A stretch of DNA of 64,000 bases from Citrobacter sp. 18056 (GTDB lineage: Bacteria > Pseudomonadota > Gammaproteobacteria > Enterobacterales > Enterobacteriaceae). The notes beneath the pieces are model-generated. The model was not told where the DNA came from, ran no database searches, and saw nothing but the letters and a program-made list of their open reading frames with translations. This document shows positions 8,239 to 16,635 of the stretch, one piece after another. The position numbers were made by a program, and so were the translations under genes. The stretch lies in contig CACSJR010000001.1 in NCBI GenBank assembly GCA_902706235.1, forward strand, positions 248,001-312,000, written 5' to 3'. Position 1 is the first letter of the stretch. Every line of letters starts with the position of its first letter.

Positions 8239-9198
8239 TCACCACAAATATTGCAAACCAGCCGTGATGGTCCAGTTTCTGTTCTGAATACCCCCCCCGC
8301 TGGACGCTGACTGATAGCCATCGTTATCCCATTGCTCAATCTTGCCTTTTTTATTCGGATAATAGGTGTAATTGGCTTCGGTGAAAATTTTGGCCTGCGA
8401 TGTCACCCAGTAACCCGCATTAATCTGACCGGCCCAAAGTTCTGCGCTGCTGGTATTGGTCGCGCTGGTTGCACCGGTTAAGTAATGGTTGTCGTTATCT
8501 TTGGCATCAACCCAATGGCTGTATTTCATGAGTGCATTAAATTCAAAATCATTGATGGCGTATTTTCCGATGAGGCCGATATAAGGGGTGCGATAGGTTT
8601 GTTTATAGCCTATAACCGATTGATTTCGTGGGAAGGAGCCACGCTGACGTGGGAGATTTGGGTCATAGTTATCGTTCGCATCCGTTCCTGCATAATCATA
8701 GGTACCGCCTTTCCCCGTCAGGCTAAACCGACTCTCCTGATAGCCAGCAATCATTCCCGCCTTGTAATTATTGTTATTGACTATCCAGCCTCTTAGGCTC
8801 AGATCATATTCATTGGCTTCATTCAATACGGCAGTGCTTGAGGAACTGTCGGTTTTTGACGAAGAATTAGGATCCTGCCAGTCAAAATCATTTAAATGGC
8901 CAGAGCCGGAGGCTACTGTTGTCCAGCCAGCGGCATTTACGCTCAGCCACGGAAGAACATCATAATTTGCCTCCATTTTGAGGATCGCGGCGTTCTTTAT
9001 TTTCCAGTCGAGTCGGCTGAGTAACTTATCATTGTCGTAAACGTATTCTTTCGATTCCCCGCCCATGTAACCCAGCGACGTCGTTAACGATAAACCATCG
9101 TGAATATACTGTTTTTCCTGGCCTGAAAGGTAATCAACCGCCCAGACTGGAGTAGAACAAATGGCTGCCACGCCACATACCACCGCTTTTGCTTTCAT
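8239..9198 (-). CDS. omptin-family outer-membrane protease
   Basis: Beta-barrel aspartate/histidine protease of the OmpT/Pla/PgtE family, expected to cleave peptides and proteins at basic residues on the cell surface. From the ATG at 9198 it is 319 residues with a 20-residue signal peptide (MKAKAVVCGV...PVWA); an ATG two codons upstream sits too close to the GAGG site. The catalytic Asp pair is in NDFDWQD and the Asp-His pair in DNDNHY, both in the OmpT arrangement. The protein ends in an aromatic residue (YLW), as outer-membrane barrels do. A Ser/Asn-rich insertion (SSSKTDSSSST) replaces a loop of OmpT. PhoP control is usual for relatives; no PhoP box was identified here. Confidence 0.9.
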   Translation of the reverse strand: MKAKAVVCGVAAICSTPVWAVDYLSGQEKQYIHDGLSLTTSLGYMGGESKEYVYDNDKLLSRLDWKIKNAAILKMEANYDVLPWLSVNAAGWTTVASGSGHLNDFDWQDPNSSSKTDSSSSTAVLNEANEYDLSLRGWIVNNNNYKAGMIAGYQESRFSLTGKGGTYDYAGTDANDNYDPNLPRQRGSFPRNQSVIGYKQTYRTPYIGLIGKYAINDFEFNALMKYSHWVDAKDNDNHYLTGATSATNTSSAELWAGQINAGYWVTSQAKIFTEANYTYYPNKKGKIEQWDNDGYQSASSGGGIQNRNWTITAGLQYLW

Positions 9199-9233
9199 TG
9201 CCATGCACCTCGTCTCGTTTGAATCGGTTTAAA

Positions 9234-9974
9234 TCAAAAGGTATAACTGACCCCTAGTGTCAGTTCGGTGACGCCGTGTTTATTGACCATTGGGCTGTCG
9301 CTTATTGTCGATGGATAAAATCGTCCGGTGATTTCGCCCCAGGTATTCCATTGTTTTGACCAGGCGTAATTCATCGCCAGCTGCAAATAAGGCACGAAAC
9401 TATCGTGTGGACGCCAGGGGGCAAGGCCGCTGCGCGCGGATTCGTGCTCTGAAATACCATAGTAATAGCGGGTGTTTTGCGCATTAGACCAGTCAATGCC
9501 CATTTCGGGAACCAGAATGAAATTACCCCACTGTTGCAGAAGAATATACGCCGCATTCACGGTGACGCCCTTACTGTTATTCAACGTATCAGCCCCAAGC
9601 GTAGTGCTGAATGCGCCGATGGGAGCGATATATTGATAAGTAAAACCTGCCATCATTGTGCTGTAGCGACTGTCGAGACTGCGCATCGCTGCATTACGCC
9701 CGTCGGATGCGCTGTATTGATTGGTGTAGTAATACACTTTGGCGCGGAAAGTCTGCGTATCCGTATTAATAAAGTTATAGCCCGCCTCGGTACCATCAAT
9801 ATACCAGGTCTGGCCGTTGTAACCGATATACGGCAGGGCCCAATAATCGGCATGACGGGTTTTATATGCCGTGCCGTATGAACCTCCCTGGACACCAAGA
9901 GAAAAATCCGCGCTGTGCGCCGTATCTATTGCAGACAGCAGAATAAACGGCACAAGTGCCAGGGATTTGCGCAT
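9234..9974 (-). CDS. MipA/OmpV family outer-membrane protein
   Basis: 246 residues with a signal peptide (MRKSLALVPF...AHSA) and a barrel-like pattern ending in Phe (GVSYTF), characteristic of the MipA/OmpV family. Relatives are linked to murein-hydrolase scaffolding, antibiotic response or adhesion; the role here is unknown. The longest open frame starts 139 codons upstream but would overlap the preceding gene; the ATG at 9974 follows a strong AAGGAAA site and opens with the signal peptide. It lies 35 bases before the omptin gene and 50 bases after the HdeD-like gene. Confidence 0.85.
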   Translation of the reverse strand: MRKSLALVPFILLSAIDTAHSADFSLGVQGGSYGTAYKTRHADYWALPYIGYNGQTWYIDGTEAGYNFINTDTQTFRAKVYYYTNQYSASDGRNAAMRSLDSRYSTMMAGFTYQYIAPIGAFSTTLGADTLNNSKGVTVNAAYILLQQWGNFILVPEMGIDWSNAQNTRYYYGISEHESARSGLAPWRPHDSFVPYLQLAMNYAWSKQWNTWGEITGRFYPSTISDSPMVNKHGVTELTLGVSYTF

Positions 9975-10024
9975 GATGTTTCCTTTCCGGGCGAACGCCG
10001 CTTTATGCTGCATGAGGCGATTCA

Positions 10025-11305
10025 TCATTGAGTTCTGTCCAGTTGTTGCTTCCAGCGCTGGAACCAGGAGTGCCTGACGGGATGAACTAAGGCGTGCAGC
10101 GCGCGCGCGTAATCCAGCATCAGGCCCGGCGTCCAGGCCATGGTGGTAGCGCGTTTGCGCAGCTGGGCGGCAATCCATAATTCGGGCATGAAAAAGAGTC
10201 TGATGAAGTGCAGCCACCCCAGTCGGTGGGAAAGCACGCCGTCCAGCGCCGCCTCGAGCCCGTAGGCCACGCTGCTGGAACAGTTGCGCCACGTCAGGTT
10301 GTACGTGTTGACTTCCCGATAGCGGGTCCAGAAGCGCTGCAATGCCTGAGCGTTGTAATGCTGAAAAACAATTTTCCGGTCGGAATCGCACCAGGCCGCC
10401 GCCTCGCTTTGGTAGCTCTTTTGAAATTCACCCTGCACATTGTTTTCCTGAATCGCTTTTAAGGTCTGAAAAAATTCTGATGGCGAACGGTCAATTTCGA
10501 CGGCGGGATACAGGCTGATGTAGATGTCAGGCGACATTTCAAGCGCAGCGTGCCCGGTTGAAATCACGCCGTCGACGTCCACCGCGGCGATATAGCGATT
10601 AATGACCGGTCTTGGAATTGGCGAATTTTCAGAAGAGCCTTCCGGAGTCCAGATGTGAATAATCAGCGGCCCCGTGGCGTGAAGTGGATTTACTGACTCC
10701 GCAATTGGCGAATGCGCGTCGGACTCCATGATGTTGAAGAACGTCGAACCCTCACGTAAGCGCAAAGCACGGACAGCCAGCCGAACACACTGCACACCAC
10801 CGAGGATCATGATCACGCCGAGAAGTTGAGAAATGGTGCCGTGGTGGTGAGTGGGATAGGGCAAAAAGAGAAACAGCGCAAAAGCCAGCTGTGCCAGCCC
10901 TCCCATGAATACACGGCGCCAGCGGTGGTAGCGCACCACCCAGGCAGAGGCCATGACGAAAAGCCCGGTGATGAAAAATGCAAAACCAAACAAAATGGCC
11001 AGCAACAGATTGCTGCTTTCACGTCCGGAGAGAATGAGCACCGCGATGAAGAAAAATATGCCGCCTTTGAAATAAAAGACTGATTTCTGTGCGCCTTTGG
11101 CGCTGCCGGCGAAGAAAAGGGTGACAAGGCTTTCAATCAACAGCAGGAGGCCAAAAACATGAAAAGGGAAGTAGCGCATGCCTTCCACACCATCCAGGAA
11201 AATCGAGAAACCGAGCCCTGACCAAAGCACGCCTGTTACCCCGAGTATCGGGGCCGACTTGCGTACAAAAGCCACGCCCATCAATAAAAGTGCAATCTGC
11301 AACAT
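10025..11305 (-). CDS. HdeD-like membrane protein fused to a permuted papain-like (Lnb/YiiX-type) domain
   Basis: 426 residues. The first ~180 hold about six hydrophobic helices in the pattern of the HdeD/DUF308 acid-resistance family. A soluble part from ~210 carries a His in STGHAALEM (His252) and a Cys in WRNCSSSV (Cys342); His before Cys, with the Asn-Cys-Ser context, is the arrangement of circularly permuted papain/NlpC-P60 enzymes such as YiiX or DUF4105 (Lnb) proteins. Amidase, peptidase or acyltransferase activity is inferred from that pair only. The ribosome binding site AAGGGGG lies inside the end of the upstream MASE1 gene, 3 bases separating the frames. Confidence 0.7.
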   Translation of the reverse strand: MLQIALLLMGVAFVRKSAPILGVTGVLWSGLGFSIFLDGVEGMRYFPFHVFGLLLLIESLVTLFFAGSAKGAQKSVFYFKGGIFFFIAVLILSGRESSNLLLAILFGFAFFITGLFVMASAWVVRYHRWRRVFMGGLAQLAFALFLFLPYPTHHHGTISQLLGVIMILGGVQCVRLAVRALRLREGSTFFNIMESDAHSPIAESVNPLHATGPLIIHIWTPEGSSENSPIPRPVINRYIAAVDVDGVISTGHAALEMSPDIYISLYPAVEIDRSPSEFFQTLKAIQENNVQGEFQKSYQSEAAAWCDSDRKIVFQHYNAQALQRFWTRYREVNTYNLTWRNCSSSVAYGLEAALDGVLSHRLGWLHFIRLFFMPELWIAAQLRKRATTMAWTPGLMLDYARALHALVHPVRHSWFQRWKQQLDRTQ

Positions 11306-11308
11306 GGA

Positions 11309-12538
11309 TTACGCCCCCTTGATGACCCGAGCGGATTCGGTGCCCTGAAATTCACCGACCCAATAGCCTATGAGCGCCACGCCATTCGGCTGTTGCAGCG
11401 CAATCAGTTTTGTTTCCTGCAGATGTAATTTATTTGACGGAGAAAGCGTCAGTAAAAAACGAAAAGATCCCTTAATCGCCCGGCCGCTTTGCGCTAGCGC
11501 CCAGCGATCACGCATTTTTTGTTGATCGTCGGGAGACATGTAAGTGAACAGTTCATCAATATGGCGAATACTGGAGAGCTGTTGGGTCAACGCAGAAGGT
11601 GAATTGTCGTCCCAGGTCAGGCGTCCGCTGGTGAAATCCAGATAATACGACGACGCGGGAGTCGCCTCCTGATGATGCTTGAGCATATAGACAAAATTCA
11701 GTAGCAGCGCCGTGCCTGACAGATAACACTGGGCCAGCAAAAGGGGCTCGCCAGGGCGTAAACCCGGGACAAAAAGCGGGCCGTTACGCTGCCAGGAGTA
11801 ATAAATAACGATGATGCAAAAGCTGAGAAATGAAATTGCGCCGAGCTGATTGCCGGTTATTACGGGTATCAGGATCATGAGTACAACCGGAATACAGGCC
11901 AGGCCAAACAGGAATACCTCCCCCTGGGAATCATCAACAGGCTGGTGGAACACATACACTGCACTTATGCATAACAGCACCCACAACACAGCGCCCGTGA
12001 ACCACCGGTGAGGAACCGCGGTCTCCTGTCGCCAAAACAAACCCATCACGATGGTCGTTAACAATATGGTACCGACCACGTTGGCGGACCACCAAATCCA
12101 CAACGTCGACACGAAATCAACGTCGTGACGCAGGACGACCCATCCCCCGCCCAGTGCGGCGGCAACGGCGCTAGTGAGCACGGTCGCCACCAGCCACACG
12201 ATGAGGCTGTAGAGCATGTCGTGGGAGCGGGTGAAATGGCGGACGCACCAGGCAATCGCAAAATCGTTGGATAACGAAATCACCGAATGTACCAGGGAGG
12301 TTTCAAGCGAATGGCGCAGGGTCACATCAAGAAGCGTTCGCACCAGAAACAGCCCGAGGAATAACCAAAGCCAGTTGCGGCGTGACGTCAGCAGGAAAGC
12401 GCTGACCGCCAGGCCCGCAGGGAACCAGACAAACGAGACCCGGCTAGCCGGGTCATCGAGAAACAGCGATATATATCCGAGAAAATAATAGAGCACGCAC
12501 CACAGCAATAACTGCATAATGAATTTGGGTGAAAGCAC
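11309..12538 (-). CDS. MASE1 membrane sensor with a C-terminal PAS-like region and no output domain
   Basis: About 410 residues: eight to nine hydrophobic segments with the MASE1 pattern (VSFVWFPAGLAV near the start, NDFAIAWCVRHF), then a cytoplasmic PAS-like segment of ~100 residues (YYLDFTSGRLTWDD ... SFRFLLTLS). MASE1 usually precedes GGDEF, EAL or kinase domains, as in DgcE; none is present and the frame simply stops. Start choice: GTG at 12538 has a GAGG site at good spacing and removes a hydrophilic lead; an ATG at 12556 and a longer frame to 12640 are alternatives. It is the promoter-proximal gene of the envelope cluster. Confidence 0.7.
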   Translation of the reverse strand: MLSPKFIMQLLLWCVLYYFLGYISLFLDDPASRVSFVWFPAGLAVSAFLLTSRRNWLWLFLGLFLVRTLLDVTLRHSLETSLVHSVISLSNDFAIAWCVRHFTRSHDMLYSLIVWLVATVLTSAVAAALGGGWVVLRHDVDFVSTLWIWWSANVVGTILLTTIVMGLFWRQETAVPHRWFTGAVLWVLLCISAVYVFHQPVDDSQGEVFLFGLACIPVVLMILIPVITGNQLGAISFLSFCIIVIYYSWQRNGPLFVPGLRPGEPLLLAQCYLSGTALLLNFVYMLKHHQEATPASSYYLDFTSGRLTWDDNSPSALTQQLSSIRHIDELFTYMSPDDQQKMRDRWALAQSGRAIKGSFRFLLTLSPSNKLHLQETKLIALQQPNGVALIGYWVGEFQGTESARVIKGA

Positions 12539-12690
12539 GATGACCTCGCAATGCATATCAGTGGCACTGGCGTGACACTTAACAGCATAGAACAAGTTTT
12601 TTTGTTGTAGGTGCCACTTTCTAACTTTTGCCCAGCGCATTTATGCCTATGAATTGAATAGCATTCACATCAGTGGCGCGGAAAGGGATA

Positions 12691-13008
12691 TCAGTCTTTC
12701 ATATGGCGATAAAAGATATCAGAAGATTTAGCATCAATTATTTTATGGTCGCTATTTCTGAGTAAGACATAGGTACCGTCCATATAGCTCCAGAATGTCC
12801 CTGGTTTCGGCGCGGGTAAATGCCTTATACGCCAGGAAGTGATGTTGTAGTCTTTAGTGAAATTGATGTCCGGCGCTTTGTCACCAATGCTGTATTCATG
12901 GTAATTCGATCTGAATGTATGCTCGTCGAAGTTATGGTCATTAGCAAAGGCAATGCAGGGTAAGGCGATCACAAAATACATCAAATACTTCAAAATAAAC
13001 CTCGACAT
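12691..13008 (-). CDS. RcnB-like small periplasmic protein
   Basis: 105 residues with a signal peptide ending CIAFAND. The mature part shows the RcnB/YohN pattern: an acidic-aromatic YSIGDKAPD stretch, a conserved Trp-Arg (TSWRIRHLP), a Pro-rich turn and W-x5-YVLL, then a closing KIIDA strand. RcnB proteins take part in nickel/cobalt homeostasis; this one lacks the usual His-rich tail, so metal binding is uncertain. ATG at 13008 is chosen for the signal peptide; no strong ribosome binding site is seen. The gene is more AT-rich than its neighbours. Confidence 0.65.
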   Translation of the reverse strand: MSRFILKYLMYFVIALPCIAFANDHNFDEHTFRSNYHEYSIGDKAPDINFTKDYNITSWRIRHLPAPKPGTFWSYMDGTYVLLRNSDHKIIDAKSSDIFYRHMKD

Positions 13009-13181
13009 TAATAATGGAAAACAGGAAGGGTAAATATCAAATACACCCAAAAATAATGGGGGTATATTGCCTTTGCTAACGTAAACCCTTCATCAACCAT
13101 CATCGGCTTTATTTCGGCAATACGTGCAGCGTGCTGAAAAATAGATAAATAACACCGAATTGCAGCAGCTTTCAGCCAGTA

Positions 13182-13197
13182 GGGGGAGAAATCCCCC
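13182..13197 (+). other. GNRA-loop hairpin in the leader of the EamA gene
   Basis: GGGGGA-GAAA-TCCCCC is a perfect 6-base-pair stem with a GAAA tetraloop, 54 bases upstream of the ATG at 13251. No T-run follows, so it is not a standard terminator; it may stabilise the leader mRNA. The interval 13009-13250 otherwise holds only AT-rich divergent promoter sequence. Confidence 0.4.
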
Positions 13198-13250
13198 AGG
13201 CCTTATGCGATGCTTACATGCAGAATTAAGCGCTCAACAAGAGAATATTC

Positions 13251-14099
13251 ATGACGAGTAAAATCACGCTAGCCATGTTCGCATTCGCCGCGAACTCGAT
13301 CCTGTGCCGGATTGCGCTCAAAGATGTGCATATTGATCCTCTGACTTTTAGCAGCCTGCGCCTGCTGAGCGGTGCCATCGTGCTGTTTGTCCTGCTGCAG
13401 AAACCGTTCCTGAATCGCCGGATTGAGTGGAAAGTGAAAAATGCGCTTATGCTGGCCGTTTATGCCATCGCCTTTTCCATCGCTTATGTTCATCTCGGTA
13501 CCGCCGAAGGAGCGCTGCTGCTGTTTGGCACGGTGCAGTTGGTGATGACGGGCTGGGGGATATATCGGGGTGAAAAGTTAACCTGGCTGAAAAGTGCCGG
13601 GATTGCGCTGGCAGCAGTGGGGATTTGCTGGCTGCTGCTGCCCGGGGCGAACAGTCCAGCGTACGTTCCGGCGGCAACTATGATGCTGGCCGGGGTTGGC
13701 TGGGCGGCCTATAGCATCGCAGGGAAAAGCGTTCATAACGCCACGGCGGCGACGGCGGGTAGCTTTATATTGGCCTTTCCCGTGGCCCTGTTGCTGTCGC
13801 TGACCCTCAATCCGGCGGTGCACGCGGACACGCATGGCGTGCTGCTGGCGCTGATATCAGGAGGAATGACGTCTGGCGCGGCCTATGCGCTGTGGTACGC
13901 CATCGTGCCGACGTTGACCTCTTCGACGGCCAGCACCGTTCAGCTGAGTGTGCCGTGCATTTCGGCCCTTGGCGGTGTGGCGTTTCTCGGCGAACACCTG
14001 ACACTTCAGCTGGTGGTGTCAACGGTGACGGTGATTGCGGGGATTACGATGACGATTTATGCCGATAAACAGGTGCGGGGAAAAGTGGCCTCGCCGTAA
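13251..14099 (+). CDS. EamA/DMT-family transporter
   Basis: 282 residues, ten hydrophobic helices in two repeated EamA halves (first repeat from residue 4, second from about 140, AAYSIAGK). Inner-membrane drug/metabolite transporter, substrate unknown. It stands alone between the divergent RcnB-like gene and mdcR, with about 100 bases to mdcR. A GAGAA sequence precedes the start. Confidence 0.85.
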   Translation: MTSKITLAMFAFAANSILCRIALKDVHIDPLTFSSLRLLSGAIVLFVLLQKPFLNRRIEWKVKNALMLAVYAIAFSIAYVHLGTAEGALLLFGTVQLVMTGWGIYRGEKLTWLKSAGIALAAVGICWLLLPGANSPAYVPAATMMLAGVGWAAYSIAGKSVHNATAATAGSFILAFPVALLLSLTLNPAVHADTHGVLLALISGGMTSGAAYALWYAIVPTLTSSTASTVQLSVPCISALGGVAFLGEHLTLQLVVSTVTVIAGITMTIYADKQVRGKVASP

Positions 14100-14198
14100 G
14101 GCATACGGGTCAGGTAGTGTCGGTGTGATACGGTTTCAACGGGTTATGAATAATTAGGGGTATAATTGTTCAACTCAGTGATACGAAACCGGACAGCC

Positions 14199-15125
14199 AT
14201 GAAAGACGACATCAATCAGGACATTACTTTTCGCAAGCTCAGCGTCTTTATGATGTTTATGAATAAAGGCAACATCGCCCGCACTGCGGAAGCGCTGGGG
14301 CTGAGCAGCGTCAGCGTGCACCGCGCGCTGCACACCCTTGAAGAGGGCGTTGGCTGTCCGCTGTTTGTCCATAAAGGCCGTAATCTGGTGCCGCTGCCAG
14401 CGGCATGGACGCTGCTGGAATACTGTCAGGACGTGATAAGCCTGATGAGCAAAGGGCTGGAGCAGACGCGGAAAGTGGCGGGCGTCGGTAGCGGACGTTT
14501 GCGTATCGGCACGCTCTATTCGCTGACCCTGGAAACGGTACCGAAAATCATCATGGGCATGAAGCTGCGTCGTCCGTCGCTGGAACTGGATTTGACCATG
14601 GGCTCGAACCAGATGCTGCTGGATATGCTCGAAGATGACGCCCTCGACGCTATCCTGATTTCGACCAACGAAGGCGAATTCGCCGGGTCGAAATTCGATG
14701 TTATCCCGCTATTTCACGACGATATTTTTCTCGCCGCACCCGCCAGCGTCGCGCTGGACACCTCTCAGGATGCCGATCTGCGTGATTACGCCGACCGGAA
14801 ATTCGTCTCGCTGGCGGAAGGATTCGCCACCTACGCCGGTTTTCAGGAAGCGTTCAGTATCGCCAGCTTTCAACCAGAAATTGTGACCCGGGTGAATGAT
14901 ATTTTCTCGATGATCAGTCTGGTGCAGGCAGGTGTGGGATTTGCCCTGATCCCAGGGCGAATGAAGAAAGTGTACGAGAACGATGTGCAGTTGCTGAAGT
15001 TGGCGGAACCGTATCAGATGCGCCAACTGATTTCGATTGTCTATTCGCATCATCGCGAGCGCGATAAGGACCTGCTGGCGCTGGCGGCGGAAGGGCGCAT
15101 GTATGCCCGAAGCATCAGCGGCTAA
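14199..15125 (+). CDS. mdcR: LysR-type regulator of malonate utilisation
   Basis: 308 residues: N-terminal winged helix (FRKLSVFMMFMNKGNIARTAEALGLSSVSVHRALHTLEE region, about residues 8-45) and a LysR substrate-binding domain. Activates the mdc operon in response to malonate in relatives. The ATG at 14199 gives the family start; the open frame continues to a TTG at 14166 without support. A TATAAT hexamer at 14161-14166 is a plausible -10. The gene converges on mdcH, overlapping its end by 11 bases. Confidence 0.85.
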   Translation: MKDDINQDITFRKLSVFMMFMNKGNIARTAEALGLSSVSVHRALHTLEEGVGCPLFVHKGRNLVPLPAAWTLLEYCQDVISLMSKGLEQTRKVAGVGSGRLRIGTLYSLTLETVPKIIMGMKLRRPSLELDLTMGSNQMLLDMLEDDALDAILISTNEGEFAGSKFDVIPLFHDDIFLAAPASVALDTSQDADLRDYADRKFVSLAEGFATYAGFQEAFSIASFQPEIVTRVNDIFSMISLVQAGVGFALIPGRMKKVYENDVQLLKLAEPYQMRQLISIVYSHHRERDKDLLALAAEGRMYARSISG

Positions 15126-16017
15126 GGCGTTTCAGCAGGTGCTGCGCAACCTCAATGCTGTTACGTTCCAGGCAAATCGCTTCACCTTGCCAGCCTGAAA
15201 GATGCGTCAGTCCGGTCAATACGCTGCCCGGCGGCATTTCAATGGCGAGTCGGGCGTCACGCTGATTGGCGGACACCATCGCGTCTTGCCACTGTACGGT
15301 TCGCGCCATGTTATAGGCCAAATCGTCGGCGATTTTCAGGGGCTCCCACAGCACGCGGCCCGTAGAGCCACTCAGATACGCACGCTGCGGGCGTGACAAT
15401 GTCACGGATTCAAAGGCGTGAGCCAGCTTTTCAGCGGGTTTATCCAGTAGCGCGCAGTGCGACGGCACGCTGACTGCAAGGCGGGTTGCCTTACTGGCCC
15501 CGGCTTCCAGCGCGTTGTGCGCCACAATCGCCATCTCTTCATCACTTCCGGCAATCACAATCTGCGTTTCGGCATTCAGATTGGCGATGTACGTCTGTGT
15601 GCCCGCCATCAGCTTTTCGACGCGGGACAGGGTCAGGCCGACAATCGCCGTCAGGCCGTAGCCGCGCGGATACGCCTGCTCCATCAAATCACCACGCAGC
15701 GCCACCAGGCGCAGCGCATCATCAAAGGCCAGCGCACCGGCCATCACCGCCGCAGGATAGGCCCCAATCGACAGGCCGCTGACGATATCGGGTTTGACGT
15801 CATGACGCATTAATTCACGCGCCCATGCCACGCCGACTATCAGTAAACACAGCTGCACCGCACGGGTGTGCTGTAACGCATCGGCGCTGTCCAGAGTGTC
15901 AGTTTCATCGCCGAGCACGTCACGCACTTCAGACAGAATGGCGTCGCCGTCGGGCAGATTTTGCAGCATACCGGGGCGCTGAGTGCCCTGGCCGGGGAAG
16001 GTAAAGAGGATTTTCAT
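15115..16017 (-). CDS. mdcH: malonate decarboxylase epsilon subunit (malonyl-CoA:ACP transacylase)
   Basis: 300 residues from the ATG at 16017. FabD-like acyltransferase with the FPGQGTQRPGM start and the GLSIGAYPA nucleophile motif near residue 90. It charges the malonate decarboxylase acyl-carrier protein with malonyl from malonyl-CoA to start the catalytic cycle. The start overlaps the mdcG stop by one base (TAATG). Last gene of the mdc cluster; the 3' end overlaps mdcR, which converges. Confidence 0.92.
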   Translation of the reverse strand: MKILFTFPGQGTQRPGMLQNLPDGDAILSEVRDVLGDETDTLDSADALQHTRAVQLCLLIVGVAWARELMRHDVKPDIVSGLSIGAYPAAVMAGALAFDDALRLVALRGDLMEQAYPRGYGLTAIVGLTLSRVEKLMAGTQTYIANLNAETQIVIAGSDEEMAIVAHNALEAGASKATRLAVSVPSHCALLDKPAEKLAHAFESVTLSRPQRAYLSGSTGRVLWEPLKIADDLAYNMARTVQWQDAMVSANQRDARLAIEMPPGSVLTGLTHLSGWQGEAICLERNSIEVAQHLLKRLSR

Positions 16018-16634
16018 TATGGCTCCCTGTGCCACGGCGTCGCGGTCAGTTGCGGGCCGGAGGCGGTTTTGAGCAATACGCGTCCTTCGCGTAGCCATTC
16101 GTTTAACGCGAACGCGCCGAAGGGCGTTTCAACCTGGGTGTCAGCCCGGCACGGCAATTTTTCCACCTGCGCCTGCCACTGGCATAACTCATCGTGAGTC
16201 AGCGGTTGCGGCGCGCGGATGATCAAATCGAGATCGCTCTCGGCGTGCAGGACGGGAATTTCGGTGGCGAGCGCATAACCGGTGCTGCCGGTAATACCCC
16301 AGTGCCACGGCCACGCAAAGGTGGTCAGTAAAATAGCCGCCTGAACAGGCGGCTGAGAGACAAACGGGGAGTGCAGCAGACGTTCGCGATCGGCGAGCAT
16401 TTCGGGCGTGACGACGCGGGAAACGGTCTCTGCTTTCACCCAACCGGCGGCGCGTTGTTCGCGCTTGATGCCGCGCACGCCCACCGGGATATCAGCGTCG
16501 TCATTCACATCGCGCCGGACCACCACCGGTAGGCCGGTGTGCCATTGGCTGGCGACCCACGCCTCCTGAATGTTCAGTAAAGCGTCGGTGTTGCTGAGCC
16601 ACAGCAAATCGTGGGGGCGCGATGTGAAAGTCAT
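16017..16634 (-). CDS. mdcG: malonate decarboxylase holo-ACP synthase
   Basis: 205 residues. Phosphoribosyl-dephospho-CoA transferase that attaches the triphosphoribosyl-dephospho-CoA cofactor made by MdcB to MdcC. The nucleotidyltransferase signature ESDLDLIIR lies near residue 131, after the conserved GSTGY. It begins one base after the mdcF stop and ends overlapping mdcH. Confidence 0.92.
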   Translation of the reverse strand: MTFTSRPHDLLWLSNTDALLNIQEAWVASQWHTGLPVVVRRDVNDDADIPVGVRGIKREQRAAGWVKAETVSRVVTPEMLADRERLLHSPFVSQPPVQAAILLTTFAWPWHWGITGSTGYALATEIPVLHAESDLDLIIRAPQPLTHDELCQWQAQVEKLPCRADTQVETPFGAFALNEWLREGRVLLKTASGPQLTATPWHREP

Positions 16635-16635
16635 A

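Noticed and set aside
9975-10391. N-terminal extension of the MipA-like frame
   Set aside because: Overlaps the HdeD-like gene in another frame; the signal peptide and AAGGAAA site set the start at 9974.
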